Shown: positions 12,790 through 23,362 of the stretch, piece by piece | How the letters are laid out: each line of letters opens with the position of its first letter | Numbering within the stretch: position 1 is the stretch's first letter | Source of the DNA: Anastrepha obliqua | Lineage: Eukaryota > Arthropoda > Insecta > Diptera > Tephritidae | DNA: 64,000 nt | Direction of reading: 5' to 3' | NCBI RefSeq assembly: GCF_027943255.1 | Contig: NC_072895.1 | Span: 84,260,001 to 84,324,000 of the forward strand | Notes under the pieces: model-generated | Databases searched by the model: none | Told to the model about the DNA's origin: nothing | The model's input: only the letters and a program-made list of their open reading frames with translations | Made by a program: the position numbers and the translations under genes

Positions 12790-12825
12790 ACGAGGTTCGT
12801 TCAAAAAGTTTTCAGTCTTCAAAAA
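12790..12825 (+). repeat. Orphan mariner-like terminus
   Basis: The sequence ATACGAGGTTCGTTCAAAAA resembles the right terminal repeat of the mariner at 6555-6579 (TACGAGGGAGGTTCAATAAG on the minus strand). No transposase or partner terminus follows; a LINE begins within about 40 bp. Confidence 0.35.
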
Positions 12826-12865
12826 ATGGTCCCCAAAAAGCAAGATACATTGCTGGCGATACAGG

Positions 12866-13284
12866 TGTCTAAAATCCAAAAAAATCGTCTTGGTGCGGGT
12901 GGAGGAGGATCTGCTTGTGTCATCCGGGGTTAATAGAGGCTGCCCTCAAGGTGGTGCGCTGTCTCCATTGCTCTGGTGCATGGTGATCGATCCTCTACTC
13001 ACCACCTTAAATTATGCTGGAGTCTACACACAAGCATATGCTGACGACGTTGCCTGTTTGTTAACGGACCCTTCGCTTATTAACATCTATAGAAAAGTGC
13101 AGAAAACTCTAGATATGATTAACACTTGGTGCTGTGCTAATGGGTTATCGGCAAACCCCACCAAAACTGGTATTGGCCTCTTCACCTGCAGGAGGAAGCT
13201 GGATGGGCTCGTTCTGCCTAAGCTAAAAGGAGTCACAATCCTGCTATCCAAAGAAATCAAATATCTTGGAGTAATCGTAGATAT
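12866..13284 (+). pseudogene. LINE reverse transcriptase fragment (same family as 10005)
   Basis: One open frame covers the reverse transcriptase core. It has NRGCPQGGALSPLLWCMVID, then the catalytic motif AYADDVACLLTD with YADD intact, then KVQKTLDMINTWC and KYLGVIVD. Strong similarity to the frame at 10037-10300 places both in one RNase H-type family. The reading continues into foreign sequence at about 13285, where the DD41D transposon fragment starts. The rest of this LINE resumes near 14090. Confidence 0.85.
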
Positions 13285-14096
13285 AGGGTTGCCAATATTC
13301 GACGGACCCATCTGGCAACCCTGTATCTTTTGACAGAGACGTCAGATCGCTTAATGATATACCGCGTTTGAAGCGTCAGTCCAAGCAGATTTTTACCATG
13401 AAACAGTACAGGCCATGCGAGCGCTCCCAAATTGTTGAAATTTACAAAAGAAGTCAAAAGAAGAAGAAGAAGAACAAAATCATCATGTCTGATGAGGCTC
13501 ATTTCTAATTGAATGGGACGGTAAACAAGCAAATTGCCGTATTCACGCCACTGGAAATCCTCACGAAATTCAAGAGGTACCTCTTTACGATGAAAAAGTC
13601 ACTGTTTGGTGCGGCGTTAGTGCGAAAACGATTATTAGGCCGTTTTTCTTCGAAAATGAAGATGGTCAAGCTGTTACCGTCAATCAGGAGCGTTATCGCG
13701 ATATGATAACCACTTTTGTGATACCTATTATTCGTCGAAAGCGTATGATGCAGTTCTTGTTTCAACAAGACGACGCTCCACCACACACAGCTTGCACCAC
13801 AATCGATTTTTTGAAGAAATTGTTTCCTCGTCGTTTGATGTCCAAAAGTGGCGATTTTGACTGGCCACCGCGTTCGCCCGATTTAACGCCACCTGACTTC
13901 TTTTTGTGGGGATATTTAAAATCAACGGTTTATATTAATAAGCCAAAGACCATAGAAGAGCTCAAGAACAACATCCGTGAGGAAATAGCTGCTACTCCAG
14001 CCGATATGTTAGCTAAAACTATGGAAAATGCTGCAAAACAGGCACAATACGCCGTACAGGCTCAAAGCGGCCATTTGAGAGATATCATATCACTGT
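13285..14096 (+). pseudogene. DD41D (rosa-type) transposon lodged in the LINE
   Basis: A transposase start at 13399 (MKQYRPCERSQIVEIYKRSQ) runs after only about 20 residues into the catalytic region KIIMSDEAHF, then a stop, then frameshifts. The longest frame, 13703-14146, has FQQDDAPPHTA and WPPRSPDLTPPDFFLWGY; there are 41 residues between the second and third Asp, which defines the DD41D/rosa type. The DNA-binding domain is deleted. The left boundary carries a small inverted repeat, AGGGTTGCCA...TGGCAACCCT (13285-13322). No matching right terminus is seen; the transposase end abuts LINE sequence. Confidence 0.8.
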
Positions 14097-14895
14097 GGCC
14101 ATCCGTTGCACCGGAGCTTTTCCGGCTACTTCAGGCCCGGCATTAGATGCTCTGGTTGGTCTACCACCACTTGATGCTTTCATCCAAGAAGAGGCCTTAA
14201 AGGCCATCTGCAGGTTGAAATACAATGGGAACTGGTACGGAACCTGTCCGGCATTGGAAAGGCTGAGAAGGCATGGACTTCGATAAAAAGATTTTCTTCA
14301 TGCCTCTTGACTCCATGTCATCAAGAGTCTTACTTGAAAAGAGACACGGTGTGGTGCTGCCACACATTTTCGCATTTTCACAGATGGGTCCAGGACCGAG
14401 CATGGCTCCGGATCTGGTGTTTACGTGGAATCCAGCGGCACAAAACTGCACTTTGCTCTTGGAATGCAAACGGGTTAGAGACAAACTAGCTTGGCAGGCC
14501 GAGAGAGGCTGCAGATGGACAAAACTGATGTTACCTGTCATGTTCGACGGATTGTCGCAGTTCCTCCTGCCACTAATCAGAAGGCAATGTAGGCAGGCCG
14601 CTTTCTATGGTCAAAGCACATGGAAAAGATGGGCATCTTAGGCAGTGTCCTCTGCCCAGCATGTGGAGAGGAGGATGAGAAGGCGGACCACTTTCTGTGC
14701 GTCTGCCCAGCCTTCGCTCGAATCAGGCTTGAGGCACTGATGTGTCAGGAAGCGACCACCTTGGTTCCTTGGCACCTTTAGATCTACTCAGATTCCTTCG
14801 GAGGTCGAGTAGACTTAAAGAAGATTAAAAAGGGAACCTGAGTGCAGTACAATGGACTTAATTGTGTCTGAGTGCTGTCTATCCCGACAAAAAAA
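14090..14895 (+). pseudogene. LINE 3' half: thumb, RNase H and Zn-finger remnants
   Basis: This continues the LINE that starts at 12866. In sequence, across frames, there are AIRCTGAFPATSGPALDAL and LPPLDAFIQEEALKAICRLK (thumb), FTDGSRTEHGSGSGVYV (start of RNase H with its first catalytic Asp), an internal deletion, and the cysteine cluster LCPACGEEDEKADHFLCVCP with AFARIRLEAL. The 3' UTR has GGACTTAATTGTGTCTGAGT and ends in an A-rich tail from 14890. The RNase H domain lacks its middle. Related 3' ends occur at 11660-11745 and 22874-22931. Confidence 0.82.
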
Positions 14896-15881
14896 AAAAC
14901 AAAAAAAAGCCGATAAAGCTATTTTTTTCTTTGTAAATATCAAATTGCTCCTGAGAACGCTAAAAACCTTATCAAAATGTGATTATAATACTTAATACCA
15001 TAGATCCAAAACTATTCTAAAATGAAATGAAATGACGGACGATTGAAATGCCTCATACTAGCGTTTAATGCTACGGTCCAATAAAATAAATTTTACTTAA
15101 GTTTGCTACTAAATTTTTTAAACAGCTCCATAAATATATACATACAGACATAAAATATAATACTAAGGCGCGTATAGTCATTTACTCAGATAAAAAATTA
15201 TGCGATTTGAAGGTATACAATTTAGTTTGACTTTTCGAAAAATAATGCGACAATTTCAGTGCCCAAATTTATGGACATTTCGCATAGCTGTCAAAGCGCA
15301 ACCAAGTCAGTAAGCGAAGAATGTGCAAAAATATCTTAAAATTCAAAGCAAGAAGCTAATAAATGCCAAGTCTGCATATGACCGTTTATTTGGTTGTATG
15401 AAATTATCCACTTTTATGCGTGTGTAAGTACGTACATACGTACGGGTGGAGTAGTTGTTATCAAAGTTGTCGTTTGGCCGAACCGGCTTATTGAGAAATG
15501 ACAAGCGATGGCAATTGCACGTTTGTAAAATTAACAAATATGGTGGTGTTGATGAATTTGCGTGATTTATCGAAAGATTGTGCAATATTGATTGTGCGCG
15601 ATTTGGCGACGAATGCAGGAGAGTGGCTGGCAACCGATGCCGGTCCAAACAATGTCAACGCCGGCTAACATAAATAAGAATAAACAAACAGAAACTGCGG
15701 ATACTGCATTTTACTGATTTCATGGATAAAATATATGGATAATGAATTTAAATGAGTAAACTAATTGTTTTTATAGATTTTTGAATGGGTCTGCCTTTTG
15801 GTTTGAAAGTTAATGAAATTTCTATGAAGAAAGTTTCGCAACCTTGACAGATTTCTCTCACCTAACTTAGACGTAAATAAA
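14896..15881. other. Intergenic DNA, nothing recognised
   Basis: AT-rich sequence. The 101-codon minus frame at 15343-15648 shows no motif. A short TACG/GTAC palindromic run lies near 15430. Confidence 0.5.
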
Positions 15882-16811
15882 GGGTGTTTTATTTAGAGGT
15901 TAGGTTTTCAAGTTGGCACTCCTTTTTTCGTAGATGGTCTTTTTGACAGCTGTCACTTGATTTATGCTCAGTTTGGTTTGCCATTTCATAATGAATAGAC
16001 TTACACCTGAACAACGTTTGCAAATCGTGCAAATTTATTACGAAAATAATGGTTCGGTTCGCGCGACGCATCACAAGAAAATTTTGTTCAGCGGTGAAGC
16101 TCACTTTTGGTTGAATGGGTATGTCAATAAGCAAAATTTACGCATTTGGAGTGAACATAATCCACAAGCCATTGCTGAGACGCCGTTACATCCTAAAAAA
16201 GTCACTGTTTGGTGTGCTCTATGGGCAGAAGGAATCATTGGTCCATATTTCTTTAAAAATGAAGCCGGCCATAATGTTACAGTCAATGGAGAGCGCTATA
16301 GAGCCATGATTAATGACTTTTTCGTGCCTGAATTGGACGATGTTGATGTGGACGACCTTTGGTTCCAACAAGACGGCGCTACATGCCATACAGCCAACGC
16401 AACAATCGATTTATTGAAGGAAACTTTTGGTGAGCGCATTATCTCGCGCCGTGGACCTGTGGCGTGGCCTCCAAGATCATGCGATATAACACCGCTGGAC
16501 TATTTCTTGTGGGGCTATGTGAAGTCGCTTGTCTACGCAGATATGCCCGATACGATTGACGTCTTGGAAGAGAATATTCGGCACGTTATTGCTGACATAC
16601 GGCCCCAATTTCTGCAAAAAGTGGTCGAAAATTGGGCCTCTCGGCTGGAATTTATTCGAGCCAGCCGCGGTGGCCACTTGCCCGAAATCATTTTTAAAAC
16701 ATAATGGCAAACCCTTATCTTTATAATAAAGCTAAATTCTTGGCCATAACATTAAATTATATACATTTTACAATATTTCATCTTGAAAACCTAACCTCTA
16801 AAAAAAACACC
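15882..16811 (+). mobile_element. DD41D (rosa-type) element with both termini, internally deleted
   Basis: About 30-bp terminal inverted repeats bound the element. Each starts GGGTGTTTT and contains TTTAGAGGTTAGGTTTTCAA, and the two differ by about one base. A single 246-codon frame (15964-16704) encodes the transposase with stops only at its end. The likely start is the internal Met of MNRLTPEQRLQIVQIYYENN. After about 26 residues it jumps in frame to the catalytic core, losing most of the DNA-binding region. FQQDGATCHTA and WPPRSCDITPLDYFLWGY hold the second and third Asp, 41 residues apart. The first catalytic Asp of the usual FSDEAHF is Gly here (FSGEAHF), so the protein should be inactive. 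TA flanks are not clear on the right. Confidence 0.9.
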
Positions 16812-17084
16812 CGTGCTCAATGTCTTGGACAACATATTAACACTTTAATACCCACTTTAAGAGGGCTTTTGAACAATTTTTGAAAAAAAGGGTTAAATAG
16901 TCACATAACGGTGGGATTCAACGCGTTAAAATGTTCTACAAAAAAATGTATCATTCAATTTTACTAAAAGTCTTCTAAGACGAAATTTAAGAAAAATCAA
17001 TATTTGTACTGGATTTACCATATTATTTAATACCATATAATTTAATTTAATACACTGTAACAAAAAATTGAGGACCCGATTTGT
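16812..17084. other. Short AT-rich spacer
   Basis: Nothing recognised. Confidence 0.5.
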
Positions 17085-17345
17085 CTGTATTGCTTAGAGG
17101 AGGCGGATAGCACTGATCATTTTCTCTAAGAGTGTCCCGCATTTGCTAGACCAAGGCTGGGAATTTTGGGCTCCGATGTCATGAGAACAAGTAAAATTCG
17201 TTCTCTCAAACTGGACGATGTTTTCAGATTTATTGAAAAGATTCTGGAAAATTCATACAGGTCTAACTACCTCTATTCCTCTATTTTATCCTATCTTTTT
17301 CCTTCTGTTACTTCTCTCCTTTCCTCATAGGCTATCTACCCTTTC
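17085..17345 (+). pseudogene. LINE 3'-end fragment (family of 10005)
   Basis: Closely matches 11385-11640: the LEEADSTDHF cysteine-cluster region, then AFARPRLGILGSDVMR and RSLKLDDVF, then the CT-rich 3' UTR (CTACCTCTATTCCTCTATTT). It is 5'-truncated to the last roughly 260 bp and carries in-frame changes. Confidence 0.8.
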
Positions 17346-18589
17346 ACTTGCTAGGGAAATTTTCGTTGGCAACATTGCCGAAAAATGAGATTAATATTTA
17401 TTGGGACTGAAAATAATGAAACTTTAAAAGAAAAGAACAATAAAGACTGTATGCAATGCTAGTTTGCACAACACGTTCGAAATGACATTGTTTTAATATT
17501 TCGGAGCAGTTTGAGGAATTGCAATTTAAAATTTTTTCTTAGCATCAGGGCAGCTAATACCTGTATTTGTTACCTGTGGTTCATCTTTTACTAACAAAAC
17601 TATCCAATAAATAAATCAGCTGTTCACTAATCCATGTAACAACTGTCTGTCATGCCACAATTTTAATCAAAATTTATTGCGTGGGCAATCTCGATTAACA
17701 CCGCCGTCTGTATAGGCTATAACGCTGGTATAGAAGTACTACGCATGCACCAAAAGCCAGCGACTATCAGCTGTTGAGCTTGAAATCTTCTCTTTCGAAT
17801 GCAGTACCACTTCTGTAAATAAATTTGCATGATTTTTATTTATACTGCTACTTAAGCTTTTAGATATGGCAACACCAGTGTTATTATGTAAAATTTGACA
17901 TTGTTATCATACAATTTTACATTCGTCCTGGTAATCACACTCAGAATGTTTTATCATACGAGGGATATTTGTGATGTTCTCAGTTACTTTGATTTTGATT
18001 GGCCAAAAAATTTTATGAAATCATACACGTTTTCATGGCACGTTTGACTGTGACATTCGATGTCGATTAAACCAATGGCAACGCGGCGATCAGCTCGCTT
18101 TGATTTTTGATGTGGTAAATCATCATTTCACAAATGTTATGCTGCTTTTCGAACTCAATCTGAGCCACATTTCTCAACGGCTACCTCTCTTGGATGACTC
18201 ATATGAAATATAGGTAGTGTGGCTTCTTCGATAGCTCGGACTTTTTTCCCCCAGCCGAACGACTTCTTTACTTTATTTTAGTTCTTTATGTCTGAAAAAA
18301 GCTCTATCATTTGCACCGTGTACGATAATCCAAAATTCCCGGGAAGTGATGTTATTTTTATTGTAGGTCTAGTAAATCAAAAGTCGAATTTGAAATCGTG
18401 ACTTAAGATTAAAAAATCTGGCCTTCTGCACTTTTGCGGGCTAATAATTCTATAACTTATCAACCCATTTACAATTTTGTATACCGGTTTCAGAAAGAAG
18501 AAACGTGGACCTTTCGCCTGGTTTATATGTATGATAATTGAGACTGTCAGAATGTAACCATTAGTACAACCACGGAATGCCTCCTGATG
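17346..18589. other. Intergenic DNA, nothing recognised
   Basis: No gene or element is identified. The minus 77-codon frame at 18377-18610 has no motif. Confidence 0.45.
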
Positions 18590-19195
18590 TGACCCTTGCA
18601 ACATCTTCACAACGAGGCCACTATGGTGCCAGTTAAGGAGCTTAGCAGGATGCTCGGCAAGGAATTCTTACTGCGTTGGTACTGTAGCAATCACCTCTGC
18701 AGATGCTTGCTGCCGATTCAGTCACCTCCCAAGTGAAACAGGCAAACTCTCTTTAGTATATGGATAGGCATTAAACGACATTCACCGGCAGTCTTTTACT
18801 GTTTTTTAAGCTCCCACCCAAGAATTGCTGTCATCGGGGTCCAACCACCACCCATCACAGACGAAGAGCTTCAATTGTCTCGTGAGACCCGCGTTATCTT
18901 GGCACAACTACGTTCAGTATATTTTAGTAGCTTAAACTCTTATCTATCTATCAATTGACCCCGACACACGCAACATTGATCCGGCATATGAAGTTGTTTC
19001 GCACGATATAACCACATATTCACATGCCCTTTTAATCCCACTCACCTAACACTCCTCTCTCTGGATCCAACCCGTCGAAACAGAATATTTCCTGGGCATA
19101 TCGTTAATTAAGATAGACTAAGACGCCCGGTAACTACTCCATAATGGAAGGGCTTCATGAGCTGCTATAGCAACAACAACAACAACAACACTTAG
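18590..19195 (+). pseudogene. Jockey/CR1-like LINE 3' end with CAA tail
   Basis: Conceptual translation across frameshifts gives the C-terminal landmarks of the family: PVKELSRMLGKEFLLRWYC, then ITDEELQLSRETRVILAQLR, then a cysteine/histidine region, then DPTRRNRIFPGHIV-like sequence just before the end. It closes with the tail CAACAACAACAACAACAACA at 19171-19192. Other copies lie at 8345 (-), 42906 (+), 43870 (+) and 51320 (-). Confidence 0.75.
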
Positions 19196-20497
19196 TAATA
19201 CTCCTAATACCCCATATGCGTGCTGAAGGTCCTAATGAAGTTCGTAGATATTTAAAAATCTATTTTGTTACAAATAAAATTCGTCTTTTTCCAAAAAATC
19301 ACGTCAGCAATTCGTGGCAGTATCAAAAATAACAGAATGTTAGAATATCATATTAATTTGTGTTTTCCCAATTTAACACATGGCGCTTCGTTTTCACTAG
19401 TTTGTTTAGTTTAAATCTCACAAATCACAATATTATCAAACCGTTGACTGAACTTTCACAAACATGTAAAATTTCCTACATTTAATCTAAAAAAACTACA
19501 CATACAACATAAAACAGCTGTTCATTATCCGAAGATTTCGCTAAAACATATGTGCGCATTCACGTAAAAATGTGTCAGCCGTCAACTCGAAGAAAGTAAG
19601 TATGAATAAACGTGCCATGGTTGCTAACTTTAGTGATAATTGTGAATCTCAGGGTTTCGGGATTGGTCATTGCTATCATTGCACTTGGTCTAAGCCATAC
19701 ACAAAAATAAACTTTTAATTTCTTTATCTTTTTACCACAATGTAAAGCAGAAACTGAGAACTAAAACAGATTCGAAAGTGAGTAATCAATACAGGGTGGT
19801 GTTAGCAGTAGTAGAAAAACAAAGTTTACATGGAGGAAGAAGTGGTGTACATACGTGAAATAAATTAAGGCTATACTTAGGGTTACGGCTATACTTAACC
19901 AACAGTTAAATTTGTTAAAAAATAAGATAAAAAAGGAAGAAAATCACTTGCCGAGACAGCAATGTACACCTCAAGAGTCAAGGGGCAGTTTACATACACC
20001 ATGTACAGAATGCAGAGGTGTGGCCAACATCAGACCATTTTAATGGAATCAGCTGATTTGCCGATGTAACCAAGGTTATCGCAGTGTTTTGTTTAAGAAA
20101 AAACTGAGATTGTCTTTATGATAACGAAAAAATCAGCGCAGCCATGGCCAATCTTACTGCATTGCAGTCTAAATAACTTTTAATTGAAAAAGCGTTAGAG
20201 TACGTCTGAAATAAGTGAGGAGAATTCAGCTGCAGAGTCCACGATGACTTTGCAGCCGAAGTTACTTTCACAATTTTGGTTCGGATGGCCAAACCTTGTG
20301 GTCTATCATTCTTGGTTCATATACAACTCTGAGCTTAGAAAGGCACTTGAACAACAACAAAAAGTAACAACGAAGTAACCACGACACAATGCTTTTGCAG
20401 TCTGTAATGTGTTATTTTTTTTACATTCTGATTGACATTCGCGGAATCTGTGGCTGATTTTGACATTCAAGCCAACCAAAGTGAAATAAAAACCCCA
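19196..20497. other. Intergenic DNA, nothing recognised
   Basis: AT-rich. An AATCAGCTGATTTG segment near 20046 resembles the inner end of the MITEs at 42029 and 51962, but no full copy is present. Confidence 0.45.
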
Positions 20498-20535
20498 TGA
20501 CAGTCGGTTCTACGTTATCGGAATGACCCGGGCTT
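20498..20535 (+). repeat. LINE 3' UTR fragment
   Basis: GACAGTCGGTTCTACGTTA followed by CGGAATGACCCGG matches the start of the LINE tail that lies inverted at 46494-46620. Only about 38 bp is recognisable. Confidence 0.5.
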
Positions 20536-21349
20536 AAAATTCGCCTTGAATCAACATACAAATTTATATACATATTTACATAGAAGATTTGAGTAACTTC
20601 TTGAAGAAGGTTAATGGTTTATTGAAATTGTAACCGATTTTCTGACTTTAGAGTCATCACAAACTTTCGCTTACAACATTTTCACTTTTCTTTTGGCCTT
20701 GAATTTGAACTTTCGATGTGTATTTAGATGTACCTGCGTATTGTTCCAAAATTGTCCAATCAGCAGCTCACGGTCGTTAAGCGAATCTAATTTCAATTGT
20801 GTATTGTGTTCCACAAACGAACATATTAATCAGTCTAACTGTTCATATACGAACGAGTACATATTTTTTCATGTACACTGGCGGTCATATCTAACTTACC
20901 ACTGCACTTTTTGTGATTTAAGAAAATACCGTAATAATGCGATCGTACGAAATTTTGCCACTCATATGCGACATACAAGCGTTTGGCAAGTGGTTAAGTA
21001 GTGCGGGCATTGAATTTGAAAGAAGATGTCAGATAGATGATGATGAGACCAACAGGGATAAATTTGTTAAAAAATAAAATCAATCAAAAATTTTTTAAGC
21101 TCTGTGTAAAATGGGAAGCAAAAGAAAGACGACCACTACGTACCCCAAGTCGCAAAGAACGATTTAAAAGTGCTGGAGAATTTGGGAAACCCCTGGAACA
21201 ACAAAATTAAGTTGAAATAAGCGTCAAAAAGGTACGCAGAAGATTTCGAAAAATGGACGTCTGATTCCGAGAGCAATTATCCCGCGATTCTGAAGACCAA
21301 TCAGAAAATGAGTTAAATGATTTTGAGCTTACCCATGTAGAGCAGGACA

Positions 21350-21870
21350 TAGGTAGGTAGGTAGGTAAGATGGCAAGAGTACCCCAGGTACACTACAAGT
21401 AGCACTTACGAGCCGTTTTGATACCATGATGTGGACCACTACCTGGCAAGCTCATCGACAATTTCATTTCCCTCTATATTCCTGTGCCCAGGAACCCAGA
21501 TGAGAGAAATGTTTCCCGCACGTTCGAGACGTTTGAGTTCCTCCTTACAGGAGTTCACGAGAAGAGAGCTGCAATACGGCGACGACAGTGCCCTGATTGC
21601 AGCTTGGCTATCGGAAAAAATATTAATGTCTCCCTCCCAACAGCGATCCCGAAGCAGCTTGCATGCCTGCAGGATCGCGAAGACCTCTGCTTAAAAAACG
21701 CTGCTTGTTTCCGGTAGTTTAAAGGAGACCGAAATGCCGTATGATTTAAAGTAAACCCCCGCTTCCACTGCAGACTCCATTTTGCATCCGCCAGTGAAAA
21801 CAAAGGCATCTATATCCCCTCTTTCCAATCTTGCCTGCTCGGAAAGATAGCCCTAGCACAACCCTCAGAC
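21350..21870 (-). pseudogene. LINE RNase H domain and 3' tail
   Basis: Minus-strand translation gives FTGGCKMESAVEAGVYF, AEVFAILQACKLL, NIFSDSQAAIRAL and IWVPGHRNIEGNEIVDELA, which is a complete RNase H domain order. The first catalytic Asp of the usual DGS motif is Gly, and a stop interrupts the frame between the first two motifs. Downstream on the minus strand the 3' UTR includes GGGTACTCTTGCCATCTTAC and ends in a (TACC)n tail (AGGTAGGTAGGTAGG on the plus strand at 21350). The same 3' end occurs as a 25-bp insertion at 58780-58804. Confidence 0.8.
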
Positions 21871-21949
21871 CAGTACATACAAAGGACAAAAATATCACAA
21901 AAACAATAAAAACATTGAACTTAAGAAACAATTTAAAAAGCTAAAAAAA

Positions 21950-22280
21950 TTTAAGCATTAAAAAATATAAAATAAATAAATAAATAAATTTAATTTGAAA
22001 ACATTTAAATAAATTTTAAAAATGTGTAAATGGGGAATTAAAAAAAAGTTCAAGTAAATAAAGAAGTGTAATTTGTACCATAAAACAATTTAAAAACGTT
22101 TAAAAAATTTAAAAAAAAAATTTAAATATTCCAAAAATATAAAATATGTCAAAAAAAAAATTAGTTTCAAAAACCATTTAAAAAAATTTAAATAAATTAA
22201 AAAAAATGTAAATAGAGAATTAAAAAAATATAAAATAAATAAAAAAAATTTCATTTGAAGAACAATTTAAAAAAACTACT
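21950..22280. repeat. A-rich imperfect tandem repeat
   Basis: A block ATTAAAAAATATAAAATAAA...TTTGAAAACATTTAAA near 21957 recurs near 22219 with small changes. The intermediate block GTAAATGGGGAATTAAAA near 22027 recurs near 22206. Low-complexity sequence with no coding capacity. Confidence 0.5.
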
Positions 22281-22479
22281 ACTACAAGCGTTACAAGACA
22301 AACAAACCTGACCGCAGATTTTTAACTAGGCAACAAAATTTTGGATGTGAATCAAAAAAGAAAAAAAAAATACATAAATTCCTTATCATAAATTCAAAAT
22401 CGTGGTTAATGGAGGTTAATGGTCATTTGGTGGAGCGTTAAGTGCGACAAATTTGAAGCATTATATGTTGGGTGGTATT

Positions 22480-22735
22480 GGGTGTTTTTTTTAGCTACAT
22501 GAGAACTAACCACGACGAACATATGACGAATATAATATTAAAAAAATAAATACCATGACATTATCTACTAGACTCATAATGGTATCAAACCAGCGCTTCA
22601 GAGCCACTTGAGGAGTGCCGGACCTGCACTTCAAACATTTCCTACCTACCTACCAGACTATAATAAAAAAAACATTCCAACAATATTTCTGGTTTGTATT
22701 ATCATTATAAGTTCTCAAGCTTTAAAAAAACACCC
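22480..22735. mobile_element. Short DD41D-type derivative with an insertion
   Basis: Both termini start GGGTGTTTTTTT, share a GAGAACT block about 22 bp in, and face inward. The interior aligns with the right part of the decayed element at 29890-30277 (ATGACATTATCTACTAGACT against ATGAAATTATCTACCAGATT). No transposase remains. A 74-bp LINE tail splits the element (see 22570-22664). Confidence 0.7.
22570..22664 (+). mobile_element. 74-bp LINE tail insertion with target-site duplication
   Basis: Between AGACTCATAAT (22570-22580) and AGACTATAAT (22655-22664) lie 74 bp that start GGTATCAAACCAGCGC and end in a CCTACCTACC tail. The equivalent uninterrupted site is visible at about 30222 (AGATTATATTGG). 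The insert resembles the 3' UTR of the minus-strand LINE at 21350-21430, which also begins ATGGTATCAAA and ends in TACC repeats. Confidence 0.65.
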
Positions 22736-22862
22736 GATATAACATAACTTCAGTTAAGCATAGGAATCAGTTCAAGATTAAAATAATTTGAATTAAAAAA
22801 AAAACGGAAATAAGAGAATAAAAAGTTTACTTTAGTAACTAAAATGAAAAAAAAAACTTAGT

Positions 22863-22942
22863 ATGATAATTTGGACTCAATTAATGTCTGAGTGCTGCAC
22901 TTGCTAGTTGTCCATGAAAAAAAAAAAAAAAATGATAATTTG
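22863..22942 (+). mobile_element. 58-bp LINE 3' tail with 11-bp target-site duplication
   Basis: ATGATAATTTG occurs at 22863-22873 and again at 22932-22942. Between them are 58 bp that begin GACTCAATTAATGTCTGAGT, a match to the 3' UTR at 14855-14880, and end in a pure A run. This is the signature of target-primed reverse transcription with extreme 5' truncation. Confidence 0.8.
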
Positions 22943-23362
22943 CAAAACAAAAACAAAAAACTGGAACGTGATCTCGCACAAATTTCAAAGTTTGAGTATC
23001 TATCAGCACTGAAACAATTAATCCATTTACTTGAAGCTTGAGATCCAACGTTCCTTTAACCGATTCCAGAACTTCATTTCAGCATTTTTTAGCCACTTTT
23101 GAGGAAAAAAAATTAAAACATATTATATATTTCCAATCACAATCAATACCTACTATTAAGTGCGAGAAAAATAATTTTTAAAAATTTAATTATAATATAT
23201 AAATCAAAATTAATAACTCTTTCGCAAATAATTTACATTAGTCCATTAAATTCACATTTCATAAAGTACGAAGCTGAAACAAATACAAGTTAAGAAATGT
23301 CAAAAAGTGAGTGAAATTAGATTCCACACACAAGTAATGGCAAGTGATGCCTGACCGCCAGT

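Larger units (their letters stand above)
20877..23362. mobile_element. Candidate Tc1-like element hosting later insertions
   Basis: Inverted termini beginning ACACTGGCGGTCA lie at 20877 and, reversed, at 23350-23362. The inner parts remain similar (ATC-ACTT-CC) for about 27 bp. The start differs by one base from the CAGTGGCGGTCA terminus at 1472. Inside are a LINE fragment, a short DD41D derivative and a LINE tail, so the present length of about 2.5 kb is inflated by nested insertions. No transposase is clearly readable. The pairing of these two ends is inference. Confidence 0.5.

Noticed and set aside
12544..12879. 111-codon minus frame overlapping a mariner-like end
   Set aside because: It crosses an element boundary and has no motif.
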